Below are positions 1 to 8,094 of a stretch of 64,000 bases of DNA, one piece after another; within the stretch, counting starts at the first letter, position 1, and every line of letters begins with the position of its first letter. The stretch is taken from contig CBDDIZ010000020.1 in assembly GCA_965229305.1 (NCBI GenBank), forward strand, positions 51,016 through 115,015, given 5' to 3'. The position numbers and the translations under genes were made by a program. Origin of the DNA: JALHNI01 sp965229305 (lineage in GTDB: Bacteria; Acidobacteriota; Terriglobia; Bryobacterales; Bryobacteraceae). Under the pieces are notes generated by a model. It was not told the origin of the DNA. It did not search any database and was given only the letters and a program-made list of their open reading frames with translations.

Positions 1-818
1 ACTCGGTCGAGCCAAGAGATAGGCCAACGGGGTTGTGGGATCAGCCGACGGGCCGCTTCTTTCGTTGCTGGCGCGCCGTGAATCAGAAGTTGAGCCGGTT
101 GCTTGTAAGTGCCAAGGATCATGTCGGCCAGTGGAAAGCCGAAAAAGCCTGCAACGTTCAAGTTGCATTTATAGTTAGCGTGATGCGCTTGGTGGAATCC
201 GTACACTCGTTGCCAGATCAGTGATCCCCAAGGGCCTTCGATTCGGGCTTTCCAATAGCGCTCATACGGAAGGTGACATAGGGCGTGGAGCGTCTCATAT
301 AGAAAATGCGCTACGGCAATGGCGACATAGCCGCTGATCAGAATTGGAAAGTCAGGGAAGGAAAATGCCATCGGAGCGAAGAATGGCGTGAAGAAAGCGA
401 AGAACGGAATGAGTGCCCATGGGGGAAAGGTTGACTGGTCGTCGTGTTCGACATCCCTGATCGGATAATCACTTCGGACTGTCCGCGTCGCGTCGTCAAA
501 GCCAATGAAGGTCAACTTGTGGTGGAGCAGATGGCTGCTGCAAAGCGTGCGTAAGAATCGCACGGTCTCGATATGAAGTAAGTACCGATGGAACAGGTAC
601 TCTCCGAAACATAGTACAAGGTTGCAGCCCAGACAGGTCCACAGAATCACCCAAAATCCCGAGGCCAGATGCTGATCCCACGTTGGCCTGAAGAGATAGC
701 GGATGAATGCAAGCAATGCTCCGAGTTGAAGGCCGATGAAGACGGCGAAAGACAAAAAAGCCGCTGGGTTCGCCTCGCGGTTCTCGAACGTGAGGAAGTT
801 TAGCCTTGAGACAGTCAT
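1..818 (-). CDS. Fatty acid hydroxylase / sterol desaturase superfamily protein (3' end beyond window)
   Basis: Translating the minus strand from ATG at 818 gives an open frame that runs off the left edge after about 272 residues. The frame carries the clustered histidines of membrane di-iron oxygenases (PF04116 type): HRYLLH at residues 77-82, HLLHH at 96-100, His171/178/182, and HQAHH at 209-213. About four hydrophobic segments lie near residues 21-43, 54-71, 134-150 and 158-176. Family members use two irons and O2 to hydroxylate or desaturate lipids in the membrane; the substrate here is unknown. A cobalamin riboswitch lies on the same strand about 160 bases upstream, so the gene is probably repressed when B12 is plentiful. 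The C-terminus and stop are not visible. Confidence 0.8.
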   Translation of the reverse strand, partial: MTVSRLNFLTFENREANPAAFLSFAVFIGLQLGALLAFIRYLFRPTWDQHLASGFWVILWTCLGCNLVLCFGEYLFHRYLLHIETVRFLRTLCSSHLLHHKLTFIGFDDATRTVRSDYPIRDVEHDDQSTFPPWALIPFFAFFTPFFAPMAFSFPDFPILISGYVAIAVAHFLYETLHALCHLPYERYWKARIEGPWGSLIWQRVYGFHQAHHANYKCNLNVAGFFGFPLADMILGTYKQPAQLLIHGAPATKEAARRLIPQPRWPISWLDR

Positions 819-974
819 CAAAGTGACAGTCTCTCTGGGCCACGATCGTTCAGTGATTGCACGGCGTCCGTCCTTCGTAAAGTGACGACAGACTGACCGC
901 AATCTCGCAGTGAGTGAAAGACGCGAACCGCAGGGTTCGAGCCTCCGATGCCTCTTTCCGTTCTCCGCAGAAAG

Positions 975-1185
975 CCGTGCCGCCACCCTAGGCAGGTCTC
1001 CTGACTCTGAAGGCGGTAGTCGTCTACCCGACCGCTTCGCCTTCCCCGGCGTTTCAAACCGAGTGGCTTTGTGAAGCGGCCACCTTCATCACAGTGGCGG
1101 GACCGTGCCGGAATCGCACCGGCTTCCCTATTAGGCCCTTCCGGGCACCCAAGGCACTTTAACCTACCACGCCCTTGGTTGGCGG
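975..1185 (-). promoter_or_regulatory. Cobalamin (B12) riboswitch upstream of the hydroxylase gene
   Basis: Read on the minus strand, the region contains the conserved pieces of the cobalamin aptamer in order: AGGGAAgccGGTGCgAttCCGGcacggtCCCGCCACTGT (about 1135-1095, given here in parts), then GGGGAAGGCGAAG, then the terminal box AGTCAGGAGACCTGCC ending near 991. The next minus-strand gene starts at 818, leaving a leader of about 160 bases for the expression platform. The ends are approximate because the P1 pairing was judged by eye. The family binds adenosyl- or other cobalamins and normally turns expression off. Confidence 0.9.
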
Positions 1186-1209
1186 TCAAATCCGACGACG
1201 AAGATTCGA

Positions 1210-1412
1210 CGCTAGTGTGCTACGCTGCTCTTACCAACGGTCTTCCGGCCTGCCGGCCGGAAGTGAAAAGGGAACTTGGTGCGAATCCAGGACTGCCCCG
1301 CAGCGGTATACAGGAACGACCGCCGTCATCAAGCACTGGTTCTCCTCGGAGAGCTGGGAAGCGACGGCCAGTAGGTTTAAGCAGTCTGCCTGTGAGTCCG
1401 AAGACCTGCCGA
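1210..1412 (+). promoter_or_regulatory. Cobalamin (B12) riboswitch upstream of metE
   Basis: The plus strand shows GAAGTGAAAAGGGAAC, TGGTGCGAATCCAGGACTG and CCCCGCAGCGGTA (1259-1309), a CACTGG and TGGGAAGCGACGGCCAGTAGG arm (1335-1375, given in parts), and the closing box GTCCGAAGACCTGCC ending near 1410. This is the standard cobalamin aptamer order. It controls the B12-independent methionine synthase gene 170 bases downstream, a well-known logic: with B12 present, the B12-dependent enzyme suffices and metE is switched off. It lies head-to-head with a second cobalamin aptamer on the opposite strand. Confidence 0.93.
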
Positions 1413-1416
1413 TGGG

Positions 1417-1439
1417 TCCGCGTTCCAAAGGAACGCGGA
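1417..1439 (+). other. Perfect hairpin directly after the metE riboswitch
   Basis: TCCGCGTTCC, AAA, GGAACGCGGA form a 10-bp perfect stem with a 3-base loop, starting five bases after the aptamer's last conserved box. No T-run follows, so it is not a plain intrinsic terminator. It may be part of the expression platform. Confidence 0.6.
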
Positions 1440-1538
1440 GTTCCGATGATCCTCGAGGGAAAAGGATACAAGGCATGCCAATCTTCTTGTTCGCCGCGTT
1501 CGTCACCACGCCGGGAATCTTTGCCGTTACTCGTGTCT

Positions 1539-1570
1539 CTCCTCGAGCTTCGTTGGATCCTCGAGAGGAG
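1539..1570 (+). promoter_or_regulatory. Possible Shine-Dalgarno-sequestering hairpin of metE
   Basis: CTCCTC (1539-1544) is exactly complementary to GAGGAG (1565-1570), the ribosome binding site of metE, and the adjacent CTCGAG copies can extend the pairing. A riboswitch could use this to block translation. The pairing is visible; its regulatory use is inferred. Confidence 0.45.
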
Positions 1571-1578
1571 AACGATCC

Positions 1579-3867
1579 ATGGCCCTTGCCATTAACCTCG
1601 GTTTCCCCCGGATAGGGGCAAACCGCCAACTAAAGAAAGCTACCGAAGCCTACTGGGCTGGGAGAGCTTCGGCTGAAGAGCTGCACTCTGTCGCTCGCAC
1701 CATCCGTCGGCAGAACTGGGATTGGCAGCGCGCCGCGGGAATTGACCATATACCGACGGGTGACTTTTCTTTGTATGACCATGTTCTGGACGCCGTTTGG
1801 TGGCTCGATGCGATACCCGAAAGGTTTCGTCATCGTGCGGAAAGTATCGACCTCGACCGGTACTTCGCGATGGCCCGCGGCATCGGCGGAGTCAACAGTG
1901 TCCAAGCACTCGAAATGACCAAGTGGTTCGACACGAACTACCATTATCTCGTCCCGGAACTGACCGGGCAGGAGAACTTTCGCCGCGTCCGTTCCGATGT
2001 CTTTGTCGAGCCTTATGCCGAGGCGAGAGCGGCAGGCATCGCCGCTCGACCCGTGATCCTCGGCCCGCTGTCCTTCCTGATGCTGAGTAAAGGCCCGGAC
2101 CCGTTGTTCCGCACCATCGGTCTATTGGAGAACATCCTGCCGGCGTACGAACATCTCTTGCGCGAACTTGCGGCTCGGGGAGCGGAATGGATTCAGATCG
2201 ACGAACCGATCCTGGCGCTGGAGATTGACGAACCGACGCGGTCGGCCTTCCGTGTTTCCATGGAGAGACTCAGTGCGGCTGCGCCGCCAATCAAGATCTT
2301 CCTCGCCACATACTTCGACGCGCTGGGCGATAATCTCGTTGCGGCTCTGCAAGCCCCGATCAATGCACTCCATCTTGACCTTGTCCGCGCTCCTGGACAA
2401 TTGGATGCGGCGCTCGCGACGGTGCCGGCTCACCTTACCCTATCTCTCGGTTTGGTCGACGGGCGCAACGTCTGGAAGACCAACCTCGAACGCGCGTTGC
2501 GTATGGCCGAAAAGGCGGCGGCGAGACTCTCTCCGGAGCGGTTGATGGTGGGCCCGTCCTGTTCCCTGCTGCACTGTCCGCTCGACCTCCGCGAGGAGAC
2601 CGAAATCTACTCACAGGTTCGGGATTGGCTGGCCTTCGGTCTGCAAAAGCTCGATGAGATCGTTGTCCTCAAACGTGCGCTGAATCACGGGCGCTCAGCG
2701 GTCAAGCAGGAGCTCGAAGAGAATGCGGCATCGATCCAGCGTCGACAGACGTCGGCGCAAGTGGTCAATGGGGCGGTGCGAAAACAGGTGGCTGCAATCG
2801 CCGCGAGCGACTACAAGCGTTCGAGCCCTTACTTAGTCCGACGGAAGCAGCAGGATGCCGCCCTCGGCTTGCCGGTGTTCCCCACCACGACCATCGGCTC
2901 GTTTCCCCAAACGGCCGAACTGCGTGCTCAACGGGCGCGCTTGAAGAAAGGTGAGATTGACTCCACGCAGTATGACGCGTATATTCGCCACGAAATAGTC
3001 AACGCGGTTCAGCAGCAGGAGAAGATCGGACTCGACGTTCTCGTTCACGGCGAAGCCGAAAGGAACGATATGGTGGAATACTTCGGCGAAATGCTCGAAG
3101 GGTTTGTCTTCACAAAACAGGGATGGGTGCAGAGCTATGGTTCGCGGTGTGTCAAGCCCCCCATCATTTATGGTGATGTCACCCGCCGCCGCCCGATGAC
3201 CGTGTCCTGGTGGCAGTTCGCCCAAAGTCAAACCGAACGGCCAATGAAGGGTATGCTTACTGGCCCGGTGACGATTCTTCAATGGTCGTTTGTCAGGGAC
3301 GACCAGCCGCGCAAGGATACCTGCTTGCAACTGGCGCTGGCGATTCGAGCTGAAACGGCGGACCTCGAAAACGCCGGTTGTCGCATCATCCAGATTGATG
3401 AACCGGCCCTTCGTGAAGGATTGCCGTTGCACCGTCAGGCAGCTGAAGAATATCTCAATTGGGCTGTCGCTGCCTTCCGCCTGGCCAGTTCAGGCGTGCA
3501 TGACTCCACTCAGATTCACACGCACATGTGCTATGCGGAGTTCAACGAGATTGTCGATTCAGTGGCAAACATGGATGCGGACGTGATTTCCATTGAAAGC
3601 GCCAGATCACATATGGAATCTCTCCTGGCGTTTACTGCCGAGCGCTATCGGAACGAGATCGGGCCGGGTGTTTTCGATATCCACTCCCCTCGTGTGCCCT
3701 CGGAAGAAGAGATGCTGATGCTTGCGAGAAAGGCCTTGCAGGTGATTCCCTCGCAACGGCTGTGGATCAATCCCGACTGCGGTCTCAAAACTCGCCGCTG
3801 GGAGGAAGTCGTTCCTGCACTCATCAACATGGTGGGAGCGGCGGCGCGGCTACGCCAAGTAGGTTAG
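1579..3867 (+). CDS. metE: Cobalamin-independent methionine synthase
   Basis: 5-Methyltetrahydropteroyltriglutamate-homocysteine methyltransferase, the last step of methionine synthesis without B12. At 762 residues it has the usual two-barrel MetE length. The N-terminal half begins LGFPRIGANRQLKKATEAYW; the C-terminal half carries the zinc ligands His649, Cys651 (HMCY), Glu673 (IESARSH) and Cys734 (NPDCGLKTR), offset by 8 from the E. coli enzyme. The start follows a strong GAGAGGAG site at about 1563-1570. An upstream cobalamin riboswitch indicates repression by B12, which implies that the organism can also use a B12-dependent synthase elsewhere. The thioesterase gene follows 13 bases after the stop and is probably co-transcribed. 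Confidence 0.98.
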   Translation: MALAINLGFPRIGANRQLKKATEAYWAGRASAEELHSVARTIRRQNWDWQRAAGIDHIPTGDFSLYDHVLDAVWWLDAIPERFRHRAESIDLDRYFAMARGIGGVNSVQALEMTKWFDTNYHYLVPELTGQENFRRVRSDVFVEPYAEARAAGIAARPVILGPLSFLMLSKGPDPLFRTIGLLENILPAYEHLLRELAARGAEWIQIDEPILALEIDEPTRSAFRVSMERLSAAAPPIKIFLATYFDALGDNLVAALQAPINALHLDLVRAPGQLDAALATVPAHLTLSLGLVDGRNVWKTNLERALRMAEKAAARLSPERLMVGPSCSLLHCPLDLREETEIYSQVRDWLAFGLQKLDEIVVLKRALNHGRSAVKQELEENAASIQRRQTSAQVVNGAVRKQVAAIAASDYKRSSPYLVRRKQQDAALGLPVFPTTTIGSFPQTAELRAQRARLKKGEIDSTQYDAYIRHEIVNAVQQQEKIGLDVLVHGEAERNDMVEYFGEMLEGFVFTKQGWVQSYGSRCVKPPIIYGDVTRRRPMTVSWWQFAQSQTERPMKGMLTGPVTILQWSFVRDDQPRKDTCLQLALAIRAETADLENAGCRIIQIDEPALREGLPLHRQAAEEYLNWAVAAFRLASSGVHDSTQIHTHMCYAEFNEIVDSVANMDADVISIESARSHMESLLAFTAERYRNEIGPGVFDIHSPRVPSEEEMLMLARKALQVIPSQRLWINPDCGLKTRRWEEVVPALINMVGAAARLRQVG

Positions 3868-3880
3868 GCGAAAGGGCATC

Positions 3881-4633
3881 ATGAAATCACCAGTCACGAC
3901 GCGGCTCATCGATATCGTGTTCCCCGGTGACACGAACCATCACGGGACCCTATTCGGCGGTGTCGGCCTTGCGTTGATGGACAAAGTCGCTTTCATCGTG
4001 GCCTCCCGGCACGCGCCCGTGAACTTTGTCACCGCTTCTTGTGAGCGGATTGATTTCAAGATGCCCGCCAACCTCGGTGAGATCATCGAACTGAACGGAC
4101 GGATCGTGCGAGTAGGCCGGCGGTCCATGGCCGTCGAAGTGGAGTTGATCGCCGAAGAACTGGTTTCCGGCAAACGGCGCCAGTGCAGTTGCGGAATATT
4201 CAACATGGTGGGAATTGATGAGAGCTATTTCAGAGACGACCGCCGTCTGCCGCCGGTCATGCCCGTATCGCCCGAACTGGACGACGAACTGCGCATGGTG
4301 GAGATGGTTTTCCCGGAACAAACCAGCCATTACGGCAGCCTGTATGGAGGCCACGCGATGGCGGCAATGAGCAAGGGAGCCTTTGTTACAGCTACTCGTC
4401 ATTGTCGAAAGCCAGTGGTTCTCGCTTCCTCGCGGCGGGTCGATTTCGCCGGCCGGATTCAGCAGGGGGAAGTGATGGAGGTACGGTCGCGCCTCGTTGC
4501 AACGGGCACGACGTCGATGACGATTCGAGTCGGGTTGTGGGCGGAGAATGTCCAGTCCGGCGAGTCTCGTCAATGCGCGGAGGGTGAATTCGTAATGGTG
4601 GCGAAATCGGCCACGTCCGGTATCGGGGAATAG
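3881..4633 (+). CDS. Tandem-hotdog acyl-CoA thioesterase
   Basis: 250 residues with two consecutive hotdog domains. The first (about residues 5-115) has FPGDTNHHGTLFGG and the second (about 135-245) has FPEQTSHYGSLYGG, each followed by the long hotdog helix. This layout matches YciA/BACH-like acyl-CoA hydrolases, which cleave acyl-CoA thioesters to free acid and CoA in the cytoplasm. In two-domain members the Asn or Asp of one domain and the Glu or Thr of the other usually build the active site; here the N-terminal copy keeps the Asn-His pair and the C-terminal copy has Ser-His. It lies 13 bases after metE, so it may share the B12-controlled transcript. The substrate is not predictable from sequence. 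Confidence 0.85.
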   Translation: MKSPVTTRLIDIVFPGDTNHHGTLFGGVGLALMDKVAFIVASRHAPVNFVTASCERIDFKMPANLGEIIELNGRIVRVGRRSMAVEVELIAEELVSGKRRQCSCGIFNMVGIDESYFRDDRRLPPVMPVSPELDDELRMVEMVFPEQTSHYGSLYGGHAMAAMSKGAFVTATRHCRKPVVLASSRRVDFAGRIQQGEVMEVRSRLVATGTTSMTIRVGLWAENVQSGESRQCAEGEFVMVAKSATSGIGE

Positions 4634-4908
4634 GTGATGGCCGGCACCGGGAGGGAGACGCCCATGACGCGTTCGCCGGGACAATCGGGGGCAGCGCCGA
4701 ACATCCTCCTCCCGGCACACCCACTGCCCTCTATTGCCCCGCTGCGTGATGCCATGCATCCGCCCCTCATGAATTACGCAAATCACGCCTACAAGAAAGT
4801 TGATGCCCCCCCATCTCAGCTCCTTGGCGGGCACTGAGCCGCCGCCCAGGCAGGCGCTCGTGGGCCGCATGCGTCGCCAATCGACTCCGCTACCCATCCC
4901 GCCAACCC
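4634..4908. other. Intergenic stretch with no convincing gene
   Basis: A short plus-strand frame (4634-4837) exists, but its composition is random-looking and it has no family features. No RNA motif or terminator with a T-run was found. The stretch separates the metE transcript from a convergent hypothetical gene. Confidence 0.5.
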
Positions 4909-5331
4909 TCAGTCGCCCTCTTCCTCCCCGCCAGGATAAATCAGCGACGCCGTCCGATCGATGCACAGGTAAATACACACCTCATCCAGATCGCGCGCCA
5001 ACGTCGCCAGAAACTCCTTCAGGAGCAGCGCCTTCGTCGGATCGAGCGAAGCCACGCTAAACTCCCGATGCTCCCCGTACTCATCGGCGCCGTCGCGCAG
5101 CCGCCAATATCCGAAGATGTTCCCCGCCTGCGCCGTATAGCCGCCGAAGTTGTCCATCAGAAAATCGTGCAGCCGGCTCTCATTGGACCGGCCACTCTCG
5201 TTCAGTTGCTTCAGCTTAAGCGACGGCAACAGAAACAGGGCCACCGAGCCCAACTGCTGTTCTGTGAATCGCGGCGAACTTCCTTCTGGTTTCATGAATG
5301 GCCCCGTCTTCCCTTTGTCCACCGCCCCCAT
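4909..5331 (-). CDS. Hypothetical protein at the edge of the terminase cassette
   Basis: About 140 residues from ATG at 5331, which has GAGGT upstream; the frame stays open to a GTG at 5412, but that extra part is Arg/Ala-rich and looks non-coding. The core has ordinary protein composition: FTEQQLGSVALFLLPSLKLK, then a polar middle containing FGGYTAQAGNIFGYWRL, then a helical EFLATLARDLDEV and an acidic tail YPGGEEEGD. No signal peptide or membrane segment is seen. I do not recognise the family. It is divergent from the small gene at 5537, and the two share a spacer of about 200 bases. Confidence 0.55.
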   Translation of the reverse strand: MGAVDKGKTGPFMKPEGSSPRFTEQQLGSVALFLLPSLKLKQLNESGRSNESRLHDFLMDNFGGYTAQAGNIFGYWRLRDGADEYGEHREFSVASLDPTKALLLKEFLATLARDLDEVCIYLCIDRTASLIYPGGEEEGD

Positions 5332-5536
5332 GATATCGATGACCTCGGAGCCGGCGGGGCAGGGGAGCGCGCCGGTCGGCCGATTCGCACGGCGCGCTGC
5401 CCGATTCGCCACCCGCGCCGCAGGGCGTTCACCACGTTTTCAAAAATTCTATCTCCCATCCCCTCAGTCACTTAACCCTCGCCCCCACCCCGGGGCCGTA
5501 GGTCTCGCCTGCTACCGTCAAACCGGGTAAACCAAC

Positions 5537-5851
5537 ATGCTTCGCTGCCACACCGTCCGCGCCACTGACGTCGTCTCCCGTTACGGCCTCGACCCCGACA
5601 CCCCCGCCGCCGACTACGACATCCGCCTGGTCCCTGCCCACGACCCCGCCTACATTCCTCCCGACGCCGAAGCCTGGCCCCTCTACTACCGCGTCGCCCT
5701 CGATGCCCTCCAAGCCTTCCCCGGCGCCTACGACGCCGTCCGCGAAGCCGTCTCCGAACTCTGCCGTCAAATCCAGGGCCGCCGCGCCCTGCCGCCCCGC
5801 ATCCTCCAGCGAAGTTTCTCGCTCCAGGACGCCCCCGCCCCGACTTACTAA
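5537..5851 (+). CDS. Small hypothetical protein, first gene of the terminase cassette
   Basis: 104 residues, rich in Pro, Ala and Asp, with a middle part WPLYYRVALDALQAFPGAYD followed by a helical AVREAVSELCRQIQG. I recognise no family. It lies 25 bases upstream of the ALKHGL-motif gene and about 730 bases upstream of the terminase gene, all on the same strand, so the three are probably one operon. Third-codon positions are strongly C-rich, more so than in the housekeeping genes nearby. Confidence 0.6.
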   Translation: MLRCHTVRATDVVSRYGLDPDTPAADYDIRLVPAHDPAYIPPDAEAWPLYYRVALDALQAFPGAYDAVREAVSELCRQIQGRRALPPRILQRSFSLQDAPAPTY

Positions 5852-5876
5852 TTCTCCTCAGAAAGGATACCCCAAC

Positions 5877-6578
5877 ATGCCCTCCCAAGCCCGCCTCGAT
5901 GCCAATCGCCGCAACGCGCTCCACTCCACCGGACCCCGCACCGCCGCCGGCAAAGCCCGCTCCGCCCAGAATGCGCTCAAGCACGGCCTCGCCTCGCTCT
6001 CTCCCGATAACTTCCTCGCCATCGAAGACCGCGCCGCCTTCGACCAGTTACTCGCCAGTTACTGCCGCACTTACTCGCCCGCCCACGCCGATGAACTCGA
6101 CTTACTCACCGAAGCTGTCTTCTGTAAGTGGCGTCAGCAGCGCCTCTGGACCGTCGAAGCCCAAGGCCTCGAACTCGCCATCGCCGAACACCAATACGAC
6201 CTCCAAAAGCGTTTCCCCAAAGCCGGCCCCGCCGCCCACCTCGCCGCCGCCGTCACCCGCACCGCCGAATCCACCCAACTCCTCCGCCGCTACGAAGCCC
6301 AGCTCGCTCGCCAATACCACCGCAATCTGAAGCTCCTCCGCGAACTCCAGGCCTCCCGCCTCGACCTCGAGCCCACCCTCGACGCTCCCGACCTGGAATC
6401 CGAACTCGCACCCGAGCCGGCCTCTCCAACTCCGGTGCCAAACGAACCCAACGCCGCTTCCAATAATGCGCCCGAACCCCCGTCCCCCGAACGTAATCCG
6501 GCGACAAGCTGCACGACACCGAACGAACCCAAGCCCTCGCCATCGAAACAGCCGCCTCCCAAACGGCCCGCCGCCTAA
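5877..6578 (+). CDS. ALKHGL-motif hypothetical protein preceding terminase
   Basis: 233 residues from ATG at 5877, preceded by GAAAGGA; the same frame is open further upstream but there overlaps the previous gene. The N-terminus has ANRRNALHSTGPRTAAGKA followed by ALKHGL, a motif I recall from many acidobacterial and planctomycete hypothetical proteins. Residues about 60-165 are predicted helical (EAVFCKWRQQRLWTVEAQGL) and the last 65 residues are a disordered Pro/Glu-rich tail. Its place directly before a terminase large subunit (10-base gap) makes a small-terminase or DNA-recognition role conceivable, but this is inference only. Confidence 0.7.
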   Translation: MPSQARLDANRRNALHSTGPRTAAGKARSAQNALKHGLASLSPDNFLAIEDRAAFDQLLASYCRTYSPAHADELDLLTEAVFCKWRQQRLWTVEAQGLELAIAEHQYDLQKRFPKAGPAAHLAAAVTRTAESTQLLRRYEAQLARQYHRNLKLLRELQASRLDLEPTLDAPDLESELAPEPASPTPVPNEPNAASNNAPEPPSPERNPATSCTTPNEPKPSPSKQPPPKRPAA

Positions 6579-6588
6579 CTGCCCCGCC

Positions 6589-8043
6589 ATGTCCAATCTC
6601 TTCCGCGACCATCCGCCCGAACCGAGCATCCTCGACTTCGCTCGCAGGCTCCTCGACTTCACTCCGGACGACGTCCAGAGCACCCTGCTGACCACCGACG
6701 CGCGCTTTGTGCTGCTCAATTGCCACCGCCAATGGGGCAAAACCACGCTCACCGCCGTGCGCGCTCTCCATCAGGCGCTCAGCCGTCCCCGGCAGCAAAT
6801 TGTCGTGGTCTCGCCCACGCTCCGCCAATCCCGCGTGCTCACCAACCACTGCCGCGAGTTTGCCCAGCGTCTCGGTTACGCCTTCACTTCCGATGGCACC
6901 AATCCGCGCTCGGTGCTCTTCGCCAACGGCTCGCTCATCCTCCCGCTCCCCGCTCATCCGGACCACGCCCGCGGTTTCTCCGCCCATCTGCTCATCATTG
7001 ATGAAGCCGCGCGCGTCAACGACGAGGTCTATGCCGCCGTCACGCCCCTGCTGGCCGCCACCGAGGGCCACCTCTGGCTGCTGTCCACTCCCCATGGTCA
7101 GCGCGGCTTTTTCTACCGCGAGGCCATCGCCCCTCCGCAGGCCGCGGCTCACCCCTGGCTTCGCTTATCCGCCCCCGCCGAAGGTCCGCAAAGCAGCGGG
7201 CGCCTCACCAAGGAGTTTCTCGTGGCCGAACGCCGCCGCAAAACAGCCCAGCAGTTCGCCCAGGAGTACCTCTGCGAGTTCACCACCGCTGAGTCCAATG
7301 CCTTCGCGGCAGAACACATCCATCAGGCTTTCTCGAACGAGTTGCCGCCCTTCAACGAGATCTTCCGCGAGTCCTTCGGCCATCTCCAACAACCCCCGCA
7401 CTACTACCTCGGCCTCGACCTGGGGCAACTCCGGGACCACGCCGCTCTCACCCTGCTCGAGTACCGCACCGTCCCCTCCGGCACCCGCGATCCCTATACC
7501 TGGCAGTGGCTCTTCCGCCGCGAACTCAACCTCCGTCTGGTCGAGCGCTTCCCCCTTCACACGCCTTACCGCCAGATCCTCGATCGCCTCGCCCGGCTCG
7601 CTGACCATCCCCAAATCGCCCACCACGGCTCCCTGGTCTTCGATGCCACCGGGGCCGGCTTACCCATTGCCGAGCTCATCCGCGAGCGGCGTTACCCGCT
7701 CCACATCCTCCCTGTCAGCATCTCCTCCGGCAAGCAAGCCGTCGTCACGCCGCGCGGCCGCAACGTCCCCAAAGCGGACCTCGTCTCCGCCCTCCATCAT
7801 CTGCTCGAACGTGGCTATCTGAAAATCGCGGCGCGCGCCCCGCACGCGGACCTGCTGCGTCAGGAGTTACTGCAATACGAACGGCGCTTCGGCCGCAGCG
7901 GCGGCATCACCTATGCCGGAGCCTCCGCCACCCACGACGACCTCGTCATGTCCCTGGCTCTCGCCGGCTGGTGGGCTTGGGAGAACCGCAAGTCGCTTCT
8001 CTCCGGTCCTCTCCACAAGCCTTTGGCTCCCCTGATTCTCTAG
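6589..8043 (+). CDS. Phage-type terminase large subunit-like ATPase/nuclease
   Basis: 484 residues from ATG at 6589. The N-terminal ATPase has a deviant Walker A, CHRQWGKTT (residues 45-53), a Walker B LLIIDEAA (about 134-141) and the coupling motif LLSTPHGQRGFF. The C-terminal RNase H-like nuclease has its expected acids: Asp277 in LGLDLGQLRDHA, Asp352 in FDATGAG, and Asp450/451 in THDDLVMSLA. Terminases of this type translocate and cut DNA during phage packaging. All catalytic residues appear present, so it is probably functional, yet no portal, capsid, protease or tail gene lies nearby. It is the last gene of a three-gene set starting at 5537. Confidence 0.85.
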   Translation: MSNLFRDHPPEPSILDFARRLLDFTPDDVQSTLLTTDARFVLLNCHRQWGKTTLTAVRALHQALSRPRQQIVVVSPTLRQSRVLTNHCREFAQRLGYAFTSDGTNPRSVLFANGSLILPLPAHPDHARGFSAHLLIIDEAARVNDEVYAAVTPLLAATEGHLWLLSTPHGQRGFFYREAIAPPQAAAHPWLRLSAPAEGPQSSGRLTKEFLVAERRRKTAQQFAQEYLCEFTTAESNAFAAEHIHQAFSNELPPFNEIFRESFGHLQQPPHYYLGLDLGQLRDHAALTLLEYRTVPSGTRDPYTWQWLFRRELNLRLVERFPLHTPYRQILDRLARLADHPQIAHHGSLVFDATGAGLPIAELIRERRYPLHILPVSISSGKQAVVTPRGRNVPKADLVSALHHLLERGYLKIAARAPHADLLRQELLQYERRFGRSGGITYAGASATHDDLVMSLALAGWWAWENRKSLLSGPLHKPLAPLIL

Positions 8044-8094
8044 TCCCCGCGACTCTCCGCGCGCCAAGGAAACCCGCCCCGCATGACCCACCTC

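Noticed and set aside
1071..1629. Several open frames over the riboswitch region on both strands
   Set aside because: They cover conserved RNA elements and have no protein-like features.
4800..4900. Possible TPP-type motif (CTGAGAT on the minus strand)
   Set aside because: The required second conserved box (CTGATCTGG-like) is absent.
3950..4978. 342-residue minus-strand frame across the thioesterase gene
   Set aside because: Antisense to a clear two-domain thioesterase and His/Arg-rich.
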